A stretch of DNA of 34,985 nucleotides from Psychrobacter sp. UBA5136. Its GTDB lineage: Bacteria > Pseudomonadota > Gammaproteobacteria > Pseudomonadales > Moraxellaceae. The notes under the pieces were generated by a model. The model ran no database searches. It had not been told where the DNA came from and saw only the letters and a list, made by a program, of their open reading frames with translations. Of the stretch, positions 6,955 through 15,769 are shown one piece after another. The stretch lies in the NCBI RefSeq assembly GCF_002414005.1, contig NZ_DHYG01000031.1:1-34985 (forward strand), in the 5' to 3' direction. A program made the position numbers and the translations under genes. Numbering within the stretch: position 1 is the first letter of the stretch; the number at the start of each line of letters is the position of its first letter.

Positions 6955-9891
6955 TTATTCGCTTTTAATCAGCTTTTGCAAAACGTCTTGTAGCTTGTTT
7001 TTATTAATAGGCTTGGCTAAAAACTCATCCATGCCCACTTGCAAGCAGGCGGCGCGGTCCTCTTCGCTGTTATTTGCCGTCAGCGCAACGATAGGAATAT
7101 CATCGCCCTGCGCGCGAATAGCTTGAGTTGCTTGCAGACCGTCCATCACTGGCATTCGGCAGTCCATTAAAATCAGCGCAATATCTTGGCGCTGCTGTTG
7201 CAATTTATCTAACGCTTGCTGACCGTCTTCTGCAACCACACTGCGATAGCCAATTTTTTCTAATATCTTGCAGGCTATTTTTTGGTTGGTTGGGCTATCT
7301 TCTACCACTAAAACTAGCGGCGCTAAAGTTTCATGAGCCGTGTCATCTACAGCTGCGACTAACTGGCTAGCGTTTTCCTTACTATTTTTTGGCTGCTCTA
7401 AGGTTTGTCTGACGGGCAGAGTTAAGCGCAGTAACTCAGAAAGCAACAATGCCACATCAAGCGGCTTGTTTAAAAAGCCGTCACAGCGCTCCAGTAATAT
7501 AGACGGAATACGGCGCTCAGCTTTCATGCTAACTAAGACTTTTGGCAGTGAGGTATTAGCCAGTAAACTGTTTAAAGCCTGCTGTTTTTCAATATCTATG
7601 CGGGCTTTATTCCCTAATTCATTTTCAGCTTCTATGTTTTTATCGTCAGCGGCTATTTGAGGCGATAAAGCGAGGTTGATTCCTTCGTAATATTCATAAT
7701 CTAATAGCAAAATAGGCGCAAGTTCCTGCTTATCTTTTACCAATTTATCGTTTATTTGCTGAAGCGCTATTCTATCTATAGAAGTGAAAATGGTAGCTGG
7801 TATAGATAAATACGCGCACAAATCACGCAGATGTTTGGCGCGTAGCGGCTGTTTAATCACGGCGATAAGATGGATATATGTTAATTGCTGATTAGCATGA
7901 TAGATAGGCTGATAGTTTGGCCGCTTACAAGGCAAATAAAGGTCAAAAGTGCTGCCTTTAGCAAACGTACTTCTCATTTCAATAAAACCGCCTAATAGTT
8001 TAGCAAAGCTATGGGCGTCATTTAACCCCAGCCCTTTTGCCGCAATATTCTTTTGCGCGTAGTTAATGTTGCGATTTACGATTTGTTTGCTGTTTTGGCT
8101 GTGGTTTTCATTAAGATAAGTGAGCAGCTGATGCTGTCTTGCTATATCGATTCCTATGCCGCTGTCTTTGATACTAAACCGAATCCAGTCGTGCGAGGCA
8201 TGACTGACACCGTCTGTATTAACTTCACTGACTGTATTAGCTTCGCTATCTGGATTAGCTTCTTTGCTTTTATTAAATGTGTCGCCTTTATCAACCGCCT
8301 CTAAGCTGCTGTTTTTGAGGGCTGATACATCTTCGTTGCTCAGCGCATCGATGGTCAACGACACATAGCCAGAAGTGGTGAATTTAATGGCATTATCTAA
8401 TAAGTTGCGTAAGATTTGCTGCAGGCGTCTATGGTCGGTATCAATACAGCGCGGGCTGTCGGGGGCAAAAAAATACAGCAGCTCAAGCCCTTGTTGCCTT
8501 GTTCTTTCTACGATTGACTGGCTGACCTGTTGCCCAAGTTTGTAAATATCAACCGCCTCGATAGACAGACGGGTTTTACGGACTTCTATTTCTCCTATAT
8601 CTAGCATGTCGTTTAGCATGGTAAGCATAGAATGACTGGTTTGAAACAAAGTCGTCACCACTTGATTTTGCTTAGCTGTCAGATTGTCAGGATTAATAGG
8701 CTCTAAGGTATCAATCATGGCTTCTAATGGTAGACGTAAATGATGGCCCATCGTTGACTTAAGCCTATTAAACTCATCAAGTTGGCGTTGTAACTGTTGG
8801 TTTTGCTGCTCCAACTGTGCGGTTTGGTCGATTAACTCGTGGATGTTATTTAGTAGGACGGTAAAACCATGCACCTGTCCATGCTCACCAAACCATGGCG
8901 TAATATGCAGCTGATAGGCTTTTTTATTGTGTAATCCATACACTAAAAGCGTGCGCGTAACACGTAAATCCGCCAGTTTTTGTAGCAGAGCTTGGGTAGA
9001 GTCGTCTTTGGCAAAGACAAAATCGGTCAATTGATAGTTGCTATCGCTTTGAAAGGGGGTCGCAAACGTCTGCTCAAAACGTTGATTAAAAAAGTTGATT
9101 TGACCGTGCCGCATAATCATCAGCATCGGCAGCGGGGCATGATCAACCAAGCGCTCTAAACGATGCTGCAGCGTGTTAATGCGGCGATGGTTATTATGCA
9201 GCTGATAACTGATGCGGCTCAGCGCATGCCCTAAACGCAAAAACTCCGCCGTGGTTTGGTTTTCAAGAAACGGCGGCGTGACATAGCCATCTTTGGCACG
9301 GTTACTTAACTCATCGGTATAAATGAGGAGCTGCTCCCAGTTGCTAAGCCGTTTTAGCGTGTACAGTAATGCCATGGCAAAAAGTATGATGGCTGTCATT
9401 AAAGGCAGCCAATAGCGATACGAGATCCAATTAATATCAAGTGGCTCATGACGCAGCACCATATAAGCTTTATGACCACTCTCAAGCTCTATGGTACCGA
9501 CCAAGTTACGATTGTTCAGCTCATAAGCACTATAATGATTGCTATTGGATGGCAGTGAGGTGATGACATTCGGAAAGATGATACCAGTAAACTCCCGCTC
9601 ATTAGGGCGGGTGCGGCGGTGAATATAGGTTTGCCCAGACGGCATCATAAAAATCAGCTGATAGCTAACATCCTTTAAAAAAGGCTTGTTTAATATTTTT
9701 TTAATGTCAGAGTTTTTAGGATTAGCAAGCTCAGTTATCTCACTTTGCAGGGCATAAAAGCTTTGTATACTGTGCTGCTCATTATGCTGTCTCATCTCAT
9801 AAAACATGGTGCCGTAATACACCGATAACATCGCCAATAATGTCAGCGTATAAAAAATCAGCAGGCGTTGTAGAGACTGAAATTGTTGCAT
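6955..9891 (-). CDS. Hybrid sensor histidine kinase with PAS, kinase core, degenerate receiver and C-terminal receiver
   Basis: A 978-residue membrane kinase. Membrane segments at about 9-28 and 160-178 enclose a periplasmic sensor region of about 130 residues. A PAS-like domain follows (about 245-352), then a Gln-rich coiled coil (355-378). The histidine box is atypical, MGHHLRLPLEAM, with the expected phospho-acceptor H383. The ATPase domain shows NLLDNAIKF (N496, N500), DSGIGI (576-581) and GLGL (620-623). Next comes a receiver-like region (about 670-815) that keeps D731 and K809 but lacks the acidic pair. The last domain is a complete receiver (E864, D865, phospho-acceptor D910, T938, K960). 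No HPt domain is present, so phosphotransfer needs a separate protein. The order resembles BarA/GacS-type kinases, but the match is not close enough for a symbol. A polar insert (about 516-566) splits the ATPase domain. The gene converges on ribE. Confidence 0.9.
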   Translation of the reverse strand: MQQFQSLQRLLIFYTLTLLAMLSVYYGTMFYEMRQHNEQHSIQSFYALQSEITELANPKNSDIKKILNKPFLKDVSYQLIFMMPSGQTYIHRRTRPNEREFTGIIFPNVITSLPSNSNHYSAYELNNRNLVGTIELESGHKAYMVLRHEPLDINWISYRYWLPLMTAIILFAMALLYTLKRLSNWEQLLIYTDELSNRAKDGYVTPPFLENQTTAEFLRLGHALSRISYQLHNNHRRINTLQHRLERLVDHAPLPMLMIMRHGQINFFNQRFEQTFATPFQSDSNYQLTDFVFAKDDSTQALLQKLADLRVTRTLLVYGLHNKKAYQLHITPWFGEHGQVHGFTVLLNNIHELIDQTAQLEQQNQQLQRQLDEFNRLKSTMGHHLRLPLEAMIDTLEPINPDNLTAKQNQVVTTLFQTSHSMLTMLNDMLDIGEIEVRKTRLSIEAVDIYKLGQQVSQSIVERTRQQGLELLYFFAPDSPRCIDTDHRRLQQILRNLLDNAIKFTTSGYVSLTIDALSNEDVSALKNSSLEAVDKGDTFNKSKEANPDSEANTVSEVNTDGVSHASHDWIRFSIKDSGIGIDIARQHQLLTYLNENHSQNSKQIVNRNINYAQKNIAAKGLGLNDAHSFAKLLGGFIEMRSTFAKGSTFDLYLPCKRPNYQPIYHANQQLTYIHLIAVIKQPLRAKHLRDLCAYLSIPATIFTSIDRIALQQINDKLVKDKQELAPILLLDYEYYEGINLALSPQIAADDKNIEAENELGNKARIDIEKQQALNSLLANTSLPKVLVSMKAERRIPSILLERCDGFLNKPLDVALLLSELLRLTLPVRQTLEQPKNSKENASQLVAAVDDTAHETLAPLVLVVEDSPTNQKIACKILEKIGYRSVVAEDGQQALDKLQQQRQDIALILMDCRMPVMDGLQATQAIRAQGDDIPIVALTANNSEEDRAACLQVGMDEFLAKPINKNKLQDVLQKLIKSE
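8209..8262 (-). repeat. Three imperfect 18-bp tandem repeats inside the sensor kinase
   Basis: Read on the minus strand, three adjacent 18-bp units encode EANPDS, EANTVS and EVNTDG (residues 544-561). They sit within the polar insert of the ATPase domain. Units two and three differ at only a few bases, so the insert probably grew by slippage or local duplication. Confidence 0.7.
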
Positions 9892-9947
9892 AAAAGCATG
9901 ACCCTAAATCGGTAGTAGAGCTGATGGGTTTATTTACTGTGCCTTTT

Positions 9948-10094
9948 TTACTTGCTGGCGCTTTGTTTGACGAATAAATGGCTGAGCTTTATGACTATTA
10001 TAAAGATAAATAGCATCATTAGTAGCGCTTGATTGTCGCTATTACAATCATGGCACAACGCTACAAACTCCCCTATAATAGGCAAATTAACCAT
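9948..10094 (-). CDS. Possible 48-residue membrane protein upstream of the sensor kinase
   Basis: A short open frame begins MVNLPIIGEFVALCHDC and contains one strongly hydrophobic segment, ALLMMLFIFIIVIKLSHLFV, followed by a basic tail. It ends 56 bp before the kinase start, on the same strand. AGG stands eight bases before the ATG. An upstream ATG at 10128-10130 would add 12 residues but overlap fmt. I do not recognise the family. It could be a chance frame in the divergent kinase/fmt promoter region, so confidence is low. Confidence 0.22.
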   Translation of the reverse strand: MVNLPIIGEFVALCHDCNSDNQALLMMLFIFIIVIKLSHLFVKQSASK

Positions 10095-10109
10095 AAATAA
10101 TGCCTGACT

Positions 10110-11216
10110 ATGACCACATTTGCTTCCCAATCTGATTTACCTACTCATACCACGCAGCCTCAGCAAAGCTCTATCATCGAAGTGCCAACAGCCGCTCAGC
10201 CGCTGCGAGTGGTATTTGCTGGCACACCTGAGTTTGCTGCGGTTAGCCTTGAGGCGCTGATTCAGCAGCAAGAAGCGCTTAATATAGACATTGTGGCGGT
10301 ATACACGCAGCCTGATCGCAAAGCCGGTCGCGGGCAAAAGCTGGCTGCGTCGGCAGTAAAACAAGTGGCCTTGGCGCATGATATTGTGGTTGAGCAACCC
10401 GCTACCTTTAAAAAAGCTAGCACCGAAGGCATGGCGGCGCGGCAAAACCTGCGTACTTATCAGCCAGATCTGATGATTGTTGCTGCTTATGGGCTAATAC
10501 TGCCAATTGGAGTATTAAATACGCCGACTTATGGCTGTCTCAATATTCATGCTTCACTACTGCCACGTTGGCGCGGGGCGGCACCGATTCACCGCGCGCT
10601 ATTGGCGGGCGATGGTGAGACTGGTATTACCATTATGCAGATGGATAAAGGTTTGGACACCGGCGATATGCTTTACAAAGTCAGCGCGCCTATCGAAGCT
10701 GATGATACGGCTTCCAGCCTCCACGATAAGATGGCAGCACTTGGCGCGGCGGCTATCAGCACAGTATTAAAAGACTTGGCGCACTACCAAGAACAAGCAG
10801 TTACTCAGGATGACAGTCAGGCCAATTATGCTGAAAAACTCATCAAAACCGAGGGCGAGATTGATTGGACGCAATCTGCTACTGCGATTGAACGACAAAT
10901 TCGCGGACTGACCCCATGGCCCGGCGCCTATACTTTTTTGGCGGGGCAGCGCGTCAAAATTCTAGCAAGCTTACCGGTCAATCCATCACAACAAACCGAT
11001 AGACCAGCTGGCACGGTTATCAGTGTCGGCCGCAAAGCGATATTGGTGGCTTGTGGCAAAGCAGCTGATACCGAACAGCAAAGCAATACGCAGTCAGCCA
11101 CAACATTGGCGATTACGGATCTACAGTTTGCGGGTGGTAAACCGATGAGCGCTGAGCAAATTTGTCATGGCAATAAGCTTAATGATGGCGACCAGTTTAC
11201 GGCAGAATCAAAGTAG
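10110..11216 (+). CDS. fmt: Methionyl-tRNA formyltransferase
   Basis: Transfers a formyl group from 10-formyl-THF to initiator Met-tRNA. The core begins LRVVFAGTPEFAAVSLEAL at residue 32. The catalytic triad is N145, H147 and D183, in NIHASLLPRWRGAAPIHRA and MDKGLDTGDM. The C-terminal OB-type domain (about 245-368) contains IRGLTPWPGAYTF. The 368 residues exceed E. coli (315) by two additions: a Thr/Gln/Ser-rich N-terminal extension of about 31 residues and an insert DTEQQSNTQSATT near 325. No in-frame ATG exists closer to the core, so either the extension is real or the start is a non-ATG codon. The ribosome-binding site is poor. A TATAAT stands at 10074-10079. The usual partner def is absent. 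rsmB follows after 83 bp. Confidence 0.96.
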   Translation: MTTFASQSDLPTHTTQPQQSSIIEVPTAAQPLRVVFAGTPEFAAVSLEALIQQQEALNIDIVAVYTQPDRKAGRGQKLAASAVKQVALAHDIVVEQPATFKKASTEGMAARQNLRTYQPDLMIVAAYGLILPIGVLNTPTYGCLNIHASLLPRWRGAAPIHRALLAGDGETGITIMQMDKGLDTGDMLYKVSAPIEADDTASSLHDKMAALGAAAISTVLKDLAHYQEQAVTQDDSQANYAEKLIKTEGEIDWTQSATAIERQIRGLTPWPGAYTFLAGQRVKILASLPVNPSQQTDRPAGTVISVGRKAILVACGKAADTEQQSNTQSATTLAITDLQFAGGKPMSAEQICHGNKLNDGDQFTAESK

Positions 11217-11299
11217 TTTCGTTCTCGTATTAACGTAATTTAATGATAAGCAATCCCACTTGTACAAGGCGCTACCATGCGTCAAGGAAATAAAATTTA

Positions 11300-12895
11300 A
11301 TGAGACAAACCAGCACTGCGCCAAGAAATGATAAGCTCAAACCTTCAAGCAACCTTATTATGAATGGTAGCGTCCGCGTACGAGTGATTCGCACTTTATT
11401 AGCCATTCAAAACGGTCAATCGCTTGCCAGCGTCCTAGATCCTTTGTTAAACAGTCTGCACGATGGTGATAAAGGTTTTGCTCATGCGCTGTTGCTGACG
11501 ACATTGCGCCAGTGGTACGCACTAGCACGTTTGCTCGACAGCCTTGCTGATAATCCAATCGATGAGATTGAGGTTCGTACCACCATACAAGTGGGCCTAG
11601 TGCAGTTGCTCTATTTAGAGGTGGCGGATCATGCGGCGATTCATGAAACGGTCGAAGCGGCAAAAGAGATAGATTTTGCCCATGCAACAGGATTAATCAA
11701 TGCCATTTTGCGTAAAGTCGCTAAGAATCCTTATAAGTTTCGCAAAAAGTGCGATAAAAAACACAGCTTACCCAATTGGCTCGCTTATCAGCTTAAGCAA
11801 GATTGGAGCGAACAGTATGACGAGCTAATGCAAGGCTTGCGCCAAGCTGCGCCGATGTTTTTACGGGTAAACTCGGCGGTTAGCTCGGTAGAGGATTATC
11901 AGCAAGCGCTTTATAGCGCGGAGATTGCGGCGGATTTGCTTGAGCTAACAAGTGGTTTTAAATTACCGAACTCGTCAGATGCAGCTACAGCAACAATGCT
12001 ATCCACTAAAGGTTTGAGACTACAGCAAAGTACCGCTGTTAGCGCTTTACCGCATTTCGCTGAAGGGGCGGTCAGCGTACAAGATATGCATGCTCAGCTT
12101 GCGGCGCCGCTTATTAATAAAGCATTAGTGGCTAAAGTAAGCGCTGACGATGGTAATTTTGACGCTGCTAATACTAAAGCCGAAAATAACGAGCTACATA
12201 TTTTAGATGCCTGCGCGGCGCCCGGTGGTAAGCTTGCGCATTGGTTAGAACTGCTAAGCTCAGATAAGCAATCACCCTTGTTTCACGTGAAACAAAACAG
12301 TGCTGAAGAGTCAGCTGTCATTGCTAATGTTAAGTTAACCGCTATCGACAATGAAGCGCCGCGTATCGAGCGTATTTATGAGAATTTACAGCGCCTAAAT
12401 TTAAACCAGCAACACCTAGAGCAAGCTGAAAAGAATATCGCGCTAAATATTGTCTGTGCCGATGCGACCAGATGGCAAGGGGCGGGTAAAAAAGGCAAAG
12501 ATACCCCGATGTTTGACGCGATATTACTTGATTCTCCTTGTACCGCGACGGGCGTGATTCGGCGTCATCCTGATATCAGTATTTTACGTACCGAAGAAGA
12601 TGTCGAGCAAACCGCATTGCTGCAAGCCGATATTTTGCATAACTTATGGCCACAACTTAAAGTCGGCGGTTATCTATTGTATGTCACTTGCTCTATTTTA
12701 AAGCAAGAAAACGTCGAGCAAATGCAAGACTTTATCAGCCATCATGAAGATGCGCTAGCGCTTGAATTTACCGACGATTGCAACTGGGGCATTGCGCAAA
12801 CTATTGGGCGTCAGTGTTTACCTATTGATAGTAAAAGTGGCGATGGTTTTTATTATGCCCTGCTACAAAAAACCGATGCAAAAACTGCTGAATAA
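11300..12895 (+). CDS. rsmB: 16S rRNA (cytosine-967-C5) methyltransferase RsmB
   Basis: Methylates C967 of 16S rRNA using S-adenosylmethionine. The N-terminal NusB-like RNA-binding domain spans about 25-165. The Rossmann methyltransferase domain holds DACAAPGGK (303-311), DSPCTATGVIRRHPD with C414, and YVTCS with the nucleophile C464. The length of 531 is about 100 more than E. coli (429). Extra segments lie near 210-250, 275-300 and, most clearly, 318-340. In that last segment about 20 residues are inserted between motif I and the acidic loop of the SAM site. A perfect parS sequence encodes part of this insert (L327-Q332, LFHVKQ). The start ATG is preceded by AAGGAA at about ten bases; ATG 11360 is an alternative. 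It probably shares a transcript with fmt. Confidence 0.95.
   Translation: MRQTSTAPRNDKLKPSSNLIMNGSVRVRVIRTLLAIQNGQSLASVLDPLLNSLHDGDKGFAHALLLTTLRQWYALARLLDSLADNPIDEIEVRTTIQVGLVQLLYLEVADHAAIHETVEAAKEIDFAHATGLINAILRKVAKNPYKFRKKCDKKHSLPNWLAYQLKQDWSEQYDELMQGLRQAAPMFLRVNSAVSSVEDYQQALYSAEIAADLLELTSGFKLPNSSDAATATMLSTKGLRLQQSTAVSALPHFAEGAVSVQDMHAQLAAPLINKALVAKVSADDGNFDAANTKAENNELHILDACAAPGGKLAHWLELLSSDKQSPLFHVKQNSAEESAVIANVKLTAIDNEAPRIERIYENLQRLNLNQQHLEQAEKNIALNIVCADATRWQGAGKKGKDTPMFDAILLDSPCTATGVIRRHPDISILRTEEDVEQTALLQADILHNLWPQLKVGGYLLYVTCSILKQENVEQMQDFISHHEDALALEFTDDCNWGIAQTIGRQCLPIDSKSGDGFYYALLQKTDAKTAE
12279..12294. other. Perfect parS site inside rsmB
   Basis: TGTTTCACGTGAAACA is a 16 of 16 match to the chromosomal parS consensus and a perfect palindrome. 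It lies within a protein insert that other RsmB proteins lack. It is 5.9 kb from the ribE site and about 6.3 kb from the DnaA-box cluster. Confidence 0.88.
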
Positions 12896-12940
12896 ACCGT
12901 TTTAAATATTGAATAACCTCATTATAGACAGGACAATCTA

Positions 12941-14362
12941 ATGAAATATATCAGTACCCGTGGTCAGACAGCGCCGATGGAATTTAGTGATGTGCTATTA
13001 ATGGGGCTTGCACCAGATGGCGGTTTGATGCTGCCTGAGCATTATCCAAACATTGATAGCGCGACGCTTACTGAGTGGCGTACGCTCAGCTATCCGCAGC
13101 TTGCGCTGGCGATTATGCAGCGCTTTGCCACGGATATTCCGGCGGCTGATTTGCAAGATATTATTGAGCGCACTTATACCGCTGAAGTTTTTGGCTCTGA
13201 TGAGATTGTCCCTGTGCGTAAGCTTGAAGATGATTTATATATTTTAGGCTTATCAAATGGTCCGACATTGGCATTTAAGGACGTTGCCATGCAGTTTTTG
13301 GGCAATGCGTTTGAATATGTGCTTAAAAGAAAAAATGCACGTATTACGATTATTGGTGCAACCAGTGGCGATACGGGCAGTGCAGCGGAATATGCTCTGC
13401 GCGGTAAAGAAAATATCGAAGTCTTTATGCTATCACCGCACGGCAAAATGAGCGAGTTTCAGCGCGCGCAAATGTATAGCTTAACCGATGCTAATATCCA
13501 TAATATTGCCATCGACGGCATGTTTGATGATTGCCAAGATATTGTTAAAGCGCTACAGCAAGATGCTGAGTTTAAAGCTGCTTATAATCTAGGGACGGTT
13601 AACTCGATTAACTGGGGTCGTATATTGGCGCAAATCGTTTATTACTTTAAAGCCTACTTTGCTGTGACCACAAATAATGATGAAAAAGTTAGCTTTAGCG
13701 TACCCTCAGGCAACTTTGGTAATATTTGTGCTGGTCATATCGCTCGCGAAATGGGACTGCCGATTGAGCGCTTAATCGTTGCCACCAATGAAAACGATGT
13801 GCTCAACGACTTCTTTAATCAAGGCGCTTATCAGCCGCGTTCGACCGATAAAACTTATGTAACATCAAGCCCTTCAATGGATATCTCTAAAGCTTCGAAC
13901 TTTGAGCGTTTTGTTTATTTATTACTTGATAAAGACAGTGCCCGCGTTCATGAGTTATTTGAAGGGGTGAAATCCGGTCAAGGCTTTGATTTGTCTGATT
14001 TGATGGAAGCGGTTAATACGCGCTATGGTTTTGCTGCGGGCAAGTCCACTCATGCCGATCGCCTGCAAACTATCAAAGCAATTTATGAGCAGTATGGTGA
14101 GCTAGTCGATCCGCACACCGCTGACGGTATCAAGGTCGCTAAAGAATTACAGCGCGAGGGTGAAGTGATTGTTTGTGCCGAAACAGCTTTACCGGTTAAG
14201 TTTGCTGATACTATCTTTGAGGCGGTTGGAGAGATAGAGATTGCGCGTCCTGCACATACTGAAGGTTTAGAAGCACTGCCGCAGCACGTGGTGGTGCTAG
14301 ATAACAAGGCCGAACTGGTCGCTGAGCAAATTCGTCAGCATGTAACGCCAAATCCAGCTTAA
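12941..14362 (+). CDS. thrC: Threonine synthase
   Basis: PLP enzyme that converts O-phosphohomoserine to threonine, the last step of the pathway. The N terminus MKYISTRGQTAPMEFSDVLLMGLAPDGGLMLPE is typical of the long (fungal/proteobacterial) threonine synthase group. The PLP lysine is K113 in TLAFKDVAMQF; the phosphate-binding loop ATSGDTGSAAEYA follows. The 473 residues fit the family. AGGACA precedes the ATG at good spacing. It starts 45 bp after rsmB and may be cotranscribed. The usual partner hom (homoserine dehydrogenase) is not in the window. Confidence 0.96.
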   Translation: MKYISTRGQTAPMEFSDVLLMGLAPDGGLMLPEHYPNIDSATLTEWRTLSYPQLALAIMQRFATDIPAADLQDIIERTYTAEVFGSDEIVPVRKLEDDLYILGLSNGPTLAFKDVAMQFLGNAFEYVLKRKNARITIIGATSGDTGSAAEYALRGKENIEVFMLSPHGKMSEFQRAQMYSLTDANIHNIAIDGMFDDCQDIVKALQQDAEFKAAYNLGTVNSINWGRILAQIVYYFKAYFAVTTNNDEKVSFSVPSGNFGNICAGHIAREMGLPIERLIVATNENDVLNDFFNQGAYQPRSTDKTYVTSSPSMDISKASNFERFVYLLLDKDSARVHELFEGVKSGQGFDLSDLMEAVNTRYGFAAGKSTHADRLQTIKAIYEQYGELVDPHTADGIKVAKELQREGEVIVCAETALPVKFADTIFEAVGEIEIARPAHTEGLEALPQHVVVLDNKAELVAEQIRQHVTPNPA

Positions 14363-14400
14363 CCCGATTGTTCTTGACCAGTATTCATTGAAATGTATAT

Positions 14401-14428
14401 CTAATTAAAGGTTACTAATTAAAGGTTA
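14401..14428. repeat. Perfect tandem duplication of 14 bp downstream of thrC
   Basis: CTAATTAAAGGTTA occurs twice back to back (14401-14414 and 14415-14428). It lies just upstream of the probable LysM-dprA promoter. It may be a recent slippage event or a duplicated protein-binding site. Confidence 0.8.
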
Positions 14429-14446
14429 CGCGATTGTAATAAAGTG

Positions 14447-14474
14447 TTTACGATTGTGTTATGGTAGATATAAT
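14447..14474 (+). promoter_or_regulatory. Probable sigma70 promoter for the LysM-dprA-tsaC group
   Basis: TTTACG (four of six -35 bases) is followed after 16 bp by a perfect TATAAT (14469-14474). Transcription would start near 14481. The leader would then begin with the stem-loop at 14486-14525, about 90 bp before the coding start. Confidence 0.5.
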
Positions 14475-14485
14475 TGTAATATTAG

Positions 14486-14525
14486 AAATAGCGCCTGCGT
14501 GTCATCATTATGTCAGGCGCTGTTT
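14486..14525 (+). terminator. Strong 12-bp hairpin between thrC and the LysM gene (terminator or leader element)
   Basis: AAATAGCGCCTG (14486-14497) pairs with CAGGCGCTGTTT (14514-14525, one wobble) across a 16-base loop. Only three Ts follow, so it is a weak classical terminator. It could end thrC transcription. It could also act as a 5' leader structure if the promoter at 14447-14474 is used. Confidence 0.5.
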
Positions 14526-14615
14526 AGCAATAAAACCCGTCAATCACATCAGTCAATAATACTGAACAGCTGCTTTATAGACATTATGTTAGCGGTATAT
14601 ATTGTGGATATAACC

Positions 14616-15713
14616 ATGAAGATGAGCTTAAAAAAGATAGCAAAGGCACTACTGGTGACGACATTTAGTAGCGCAATGCTGATGACCGCTGCCCACGCTA
14701 ATAATCCACCACCTACTATCAAAGCGGATGCGCCCAATCGCTATATCGTCAAAAAAGGAGATACCTTGTGGGATATCTCAGGGCGCTATTTAGATAGCCC
14801 GTGGCGCTGGAAAGAGATTTGGGCAACCAATAAGCAAATCAAAAATCCCAACCTTATTTATCCTAATGACATTCTTATTTTATGTGTGATCCAAGGCAAA
14901 ACCCTGGTCGGTGTCGATACCGGTGAAGGCTGTGCTGGGGTTGAAAAACAATTGACTGGCAATGCGGTTGCTAGCACGATTGCAGTGACCTCAACGGCGA
15001 ATAGTATTCCGCCTATTCCATGGTCTGCAATTCAGCATTGGCTCGATAAAACCATCATTGTTAATCCAGACGATTTTAATACTACGCCATATATCTTAGC
15101 TTCGAAAAAAGGCAATTTAATTACCGCAAGTGGCGATAAAGTCTATGCCAAAGGCGTGCCGCTTATTGTTGGCCAACGTTATGGTATCTACCGCGAAGGT
15201 GAGATGTATGTCGAGCCGAAAACGCAAAAAGTTATCGGTTTAGAAGTTACCCAAGTGGCAACAGGTTTGGTGACTTCTACAGAAACTAATGGCGTTACCA
15301 GCTTGCAACTTATTGACAGCTATGGCAAAGAAGTCCGTGAAGGCGATCGCGTTTTTGTTGAGTTAAATAACTCAATTCCGCCAGTATTTTATCCAGCCCC
15401 TGCAACCGTCAATCGCGGCGGCATGATTGTCCGCGTTATGGATTCTATCAGTTCAGCCGCTAAGGGCAGTGTTGTCGCTATTAATTTAGGTAGCACGCAC
15501 GGCGCCAAACCCGGTGACGTGTTGACCGTCTATCAAAAAGGCGCGGTCATACGCGATATTAAGGACAATGACACGCCAGTACGCTTACCAAGCGAGCCTA
15601 CGGGTATGGTGATGGTCTTTAATACCTTTGATAATATTAGCTATGCTTATGTGCTTGATTCTGAGCTACCAATCAACGTCGGTGATCAGCTGTTACCTCC
15701 GCCGTATCTATAA
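14616..15713 (+). CDS. LysM-domain envelope protein
   Basis: A 365-residue secreted protein. The signal peptide ends at AHA (about residue 28). The LysM peptidoglycan-binding domain follows at about 43-88: YIVKKGDTLWDISGRYL, then SPWRWKEIW and NPNLIYPNDIL. The rest (about 110-365) is the beta-rich region typical of the LysM proteins encoded beside dprA in pseudomonads and Acinetobacter. Its biochemical role is not known to me. Start choice: the frame is open from 14454, but the upstream 54 codons are not signal-peptide-like. ATG 14616 has GTGGA seven bases upstream and gives a clean signal sequence; ATG 14622 is also possible. dprA starts 56 bp downstream, suggesting cotranscription. Confidence 0.88.
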   Translation: MKMSLKKIAKALLVTTFSSAMLMTAAHANNPPPTIKADAPNRYIVKKGDTLWDISGRYLDSPWRWKEIWATNKQIKNPNLIYPNDILILCVIQGKTLVGVDTGEGCAGVEKQLTGNAVASTIAVTSTANSIPPIPWSAIQHWLDKTIIVNPDDFNTTPYILASKKGNLITASGDKVYAKGVPLIVGQRYGIYREGEMYVEPKTQKVIGLEVTQVATGLVTSTETNGVTSLQLIDSYGKEVREGDRVFVELNNSIPPVFYPAPATVNRGGMIVRVMDSISSAAKGSVVAINLGSTHGAKPGDVLTVYQKGAVIRDIKDNDTPVRLPSEPTGMVMVFNTFDNISYAYVLDSELPINVGDQLLPPPYL

Positions 15714-15769
15714 TGAGTGCAACGCTTATTCTTTAAGCTAAGGACTCCAATTTAGACTAGATGAGCTAG

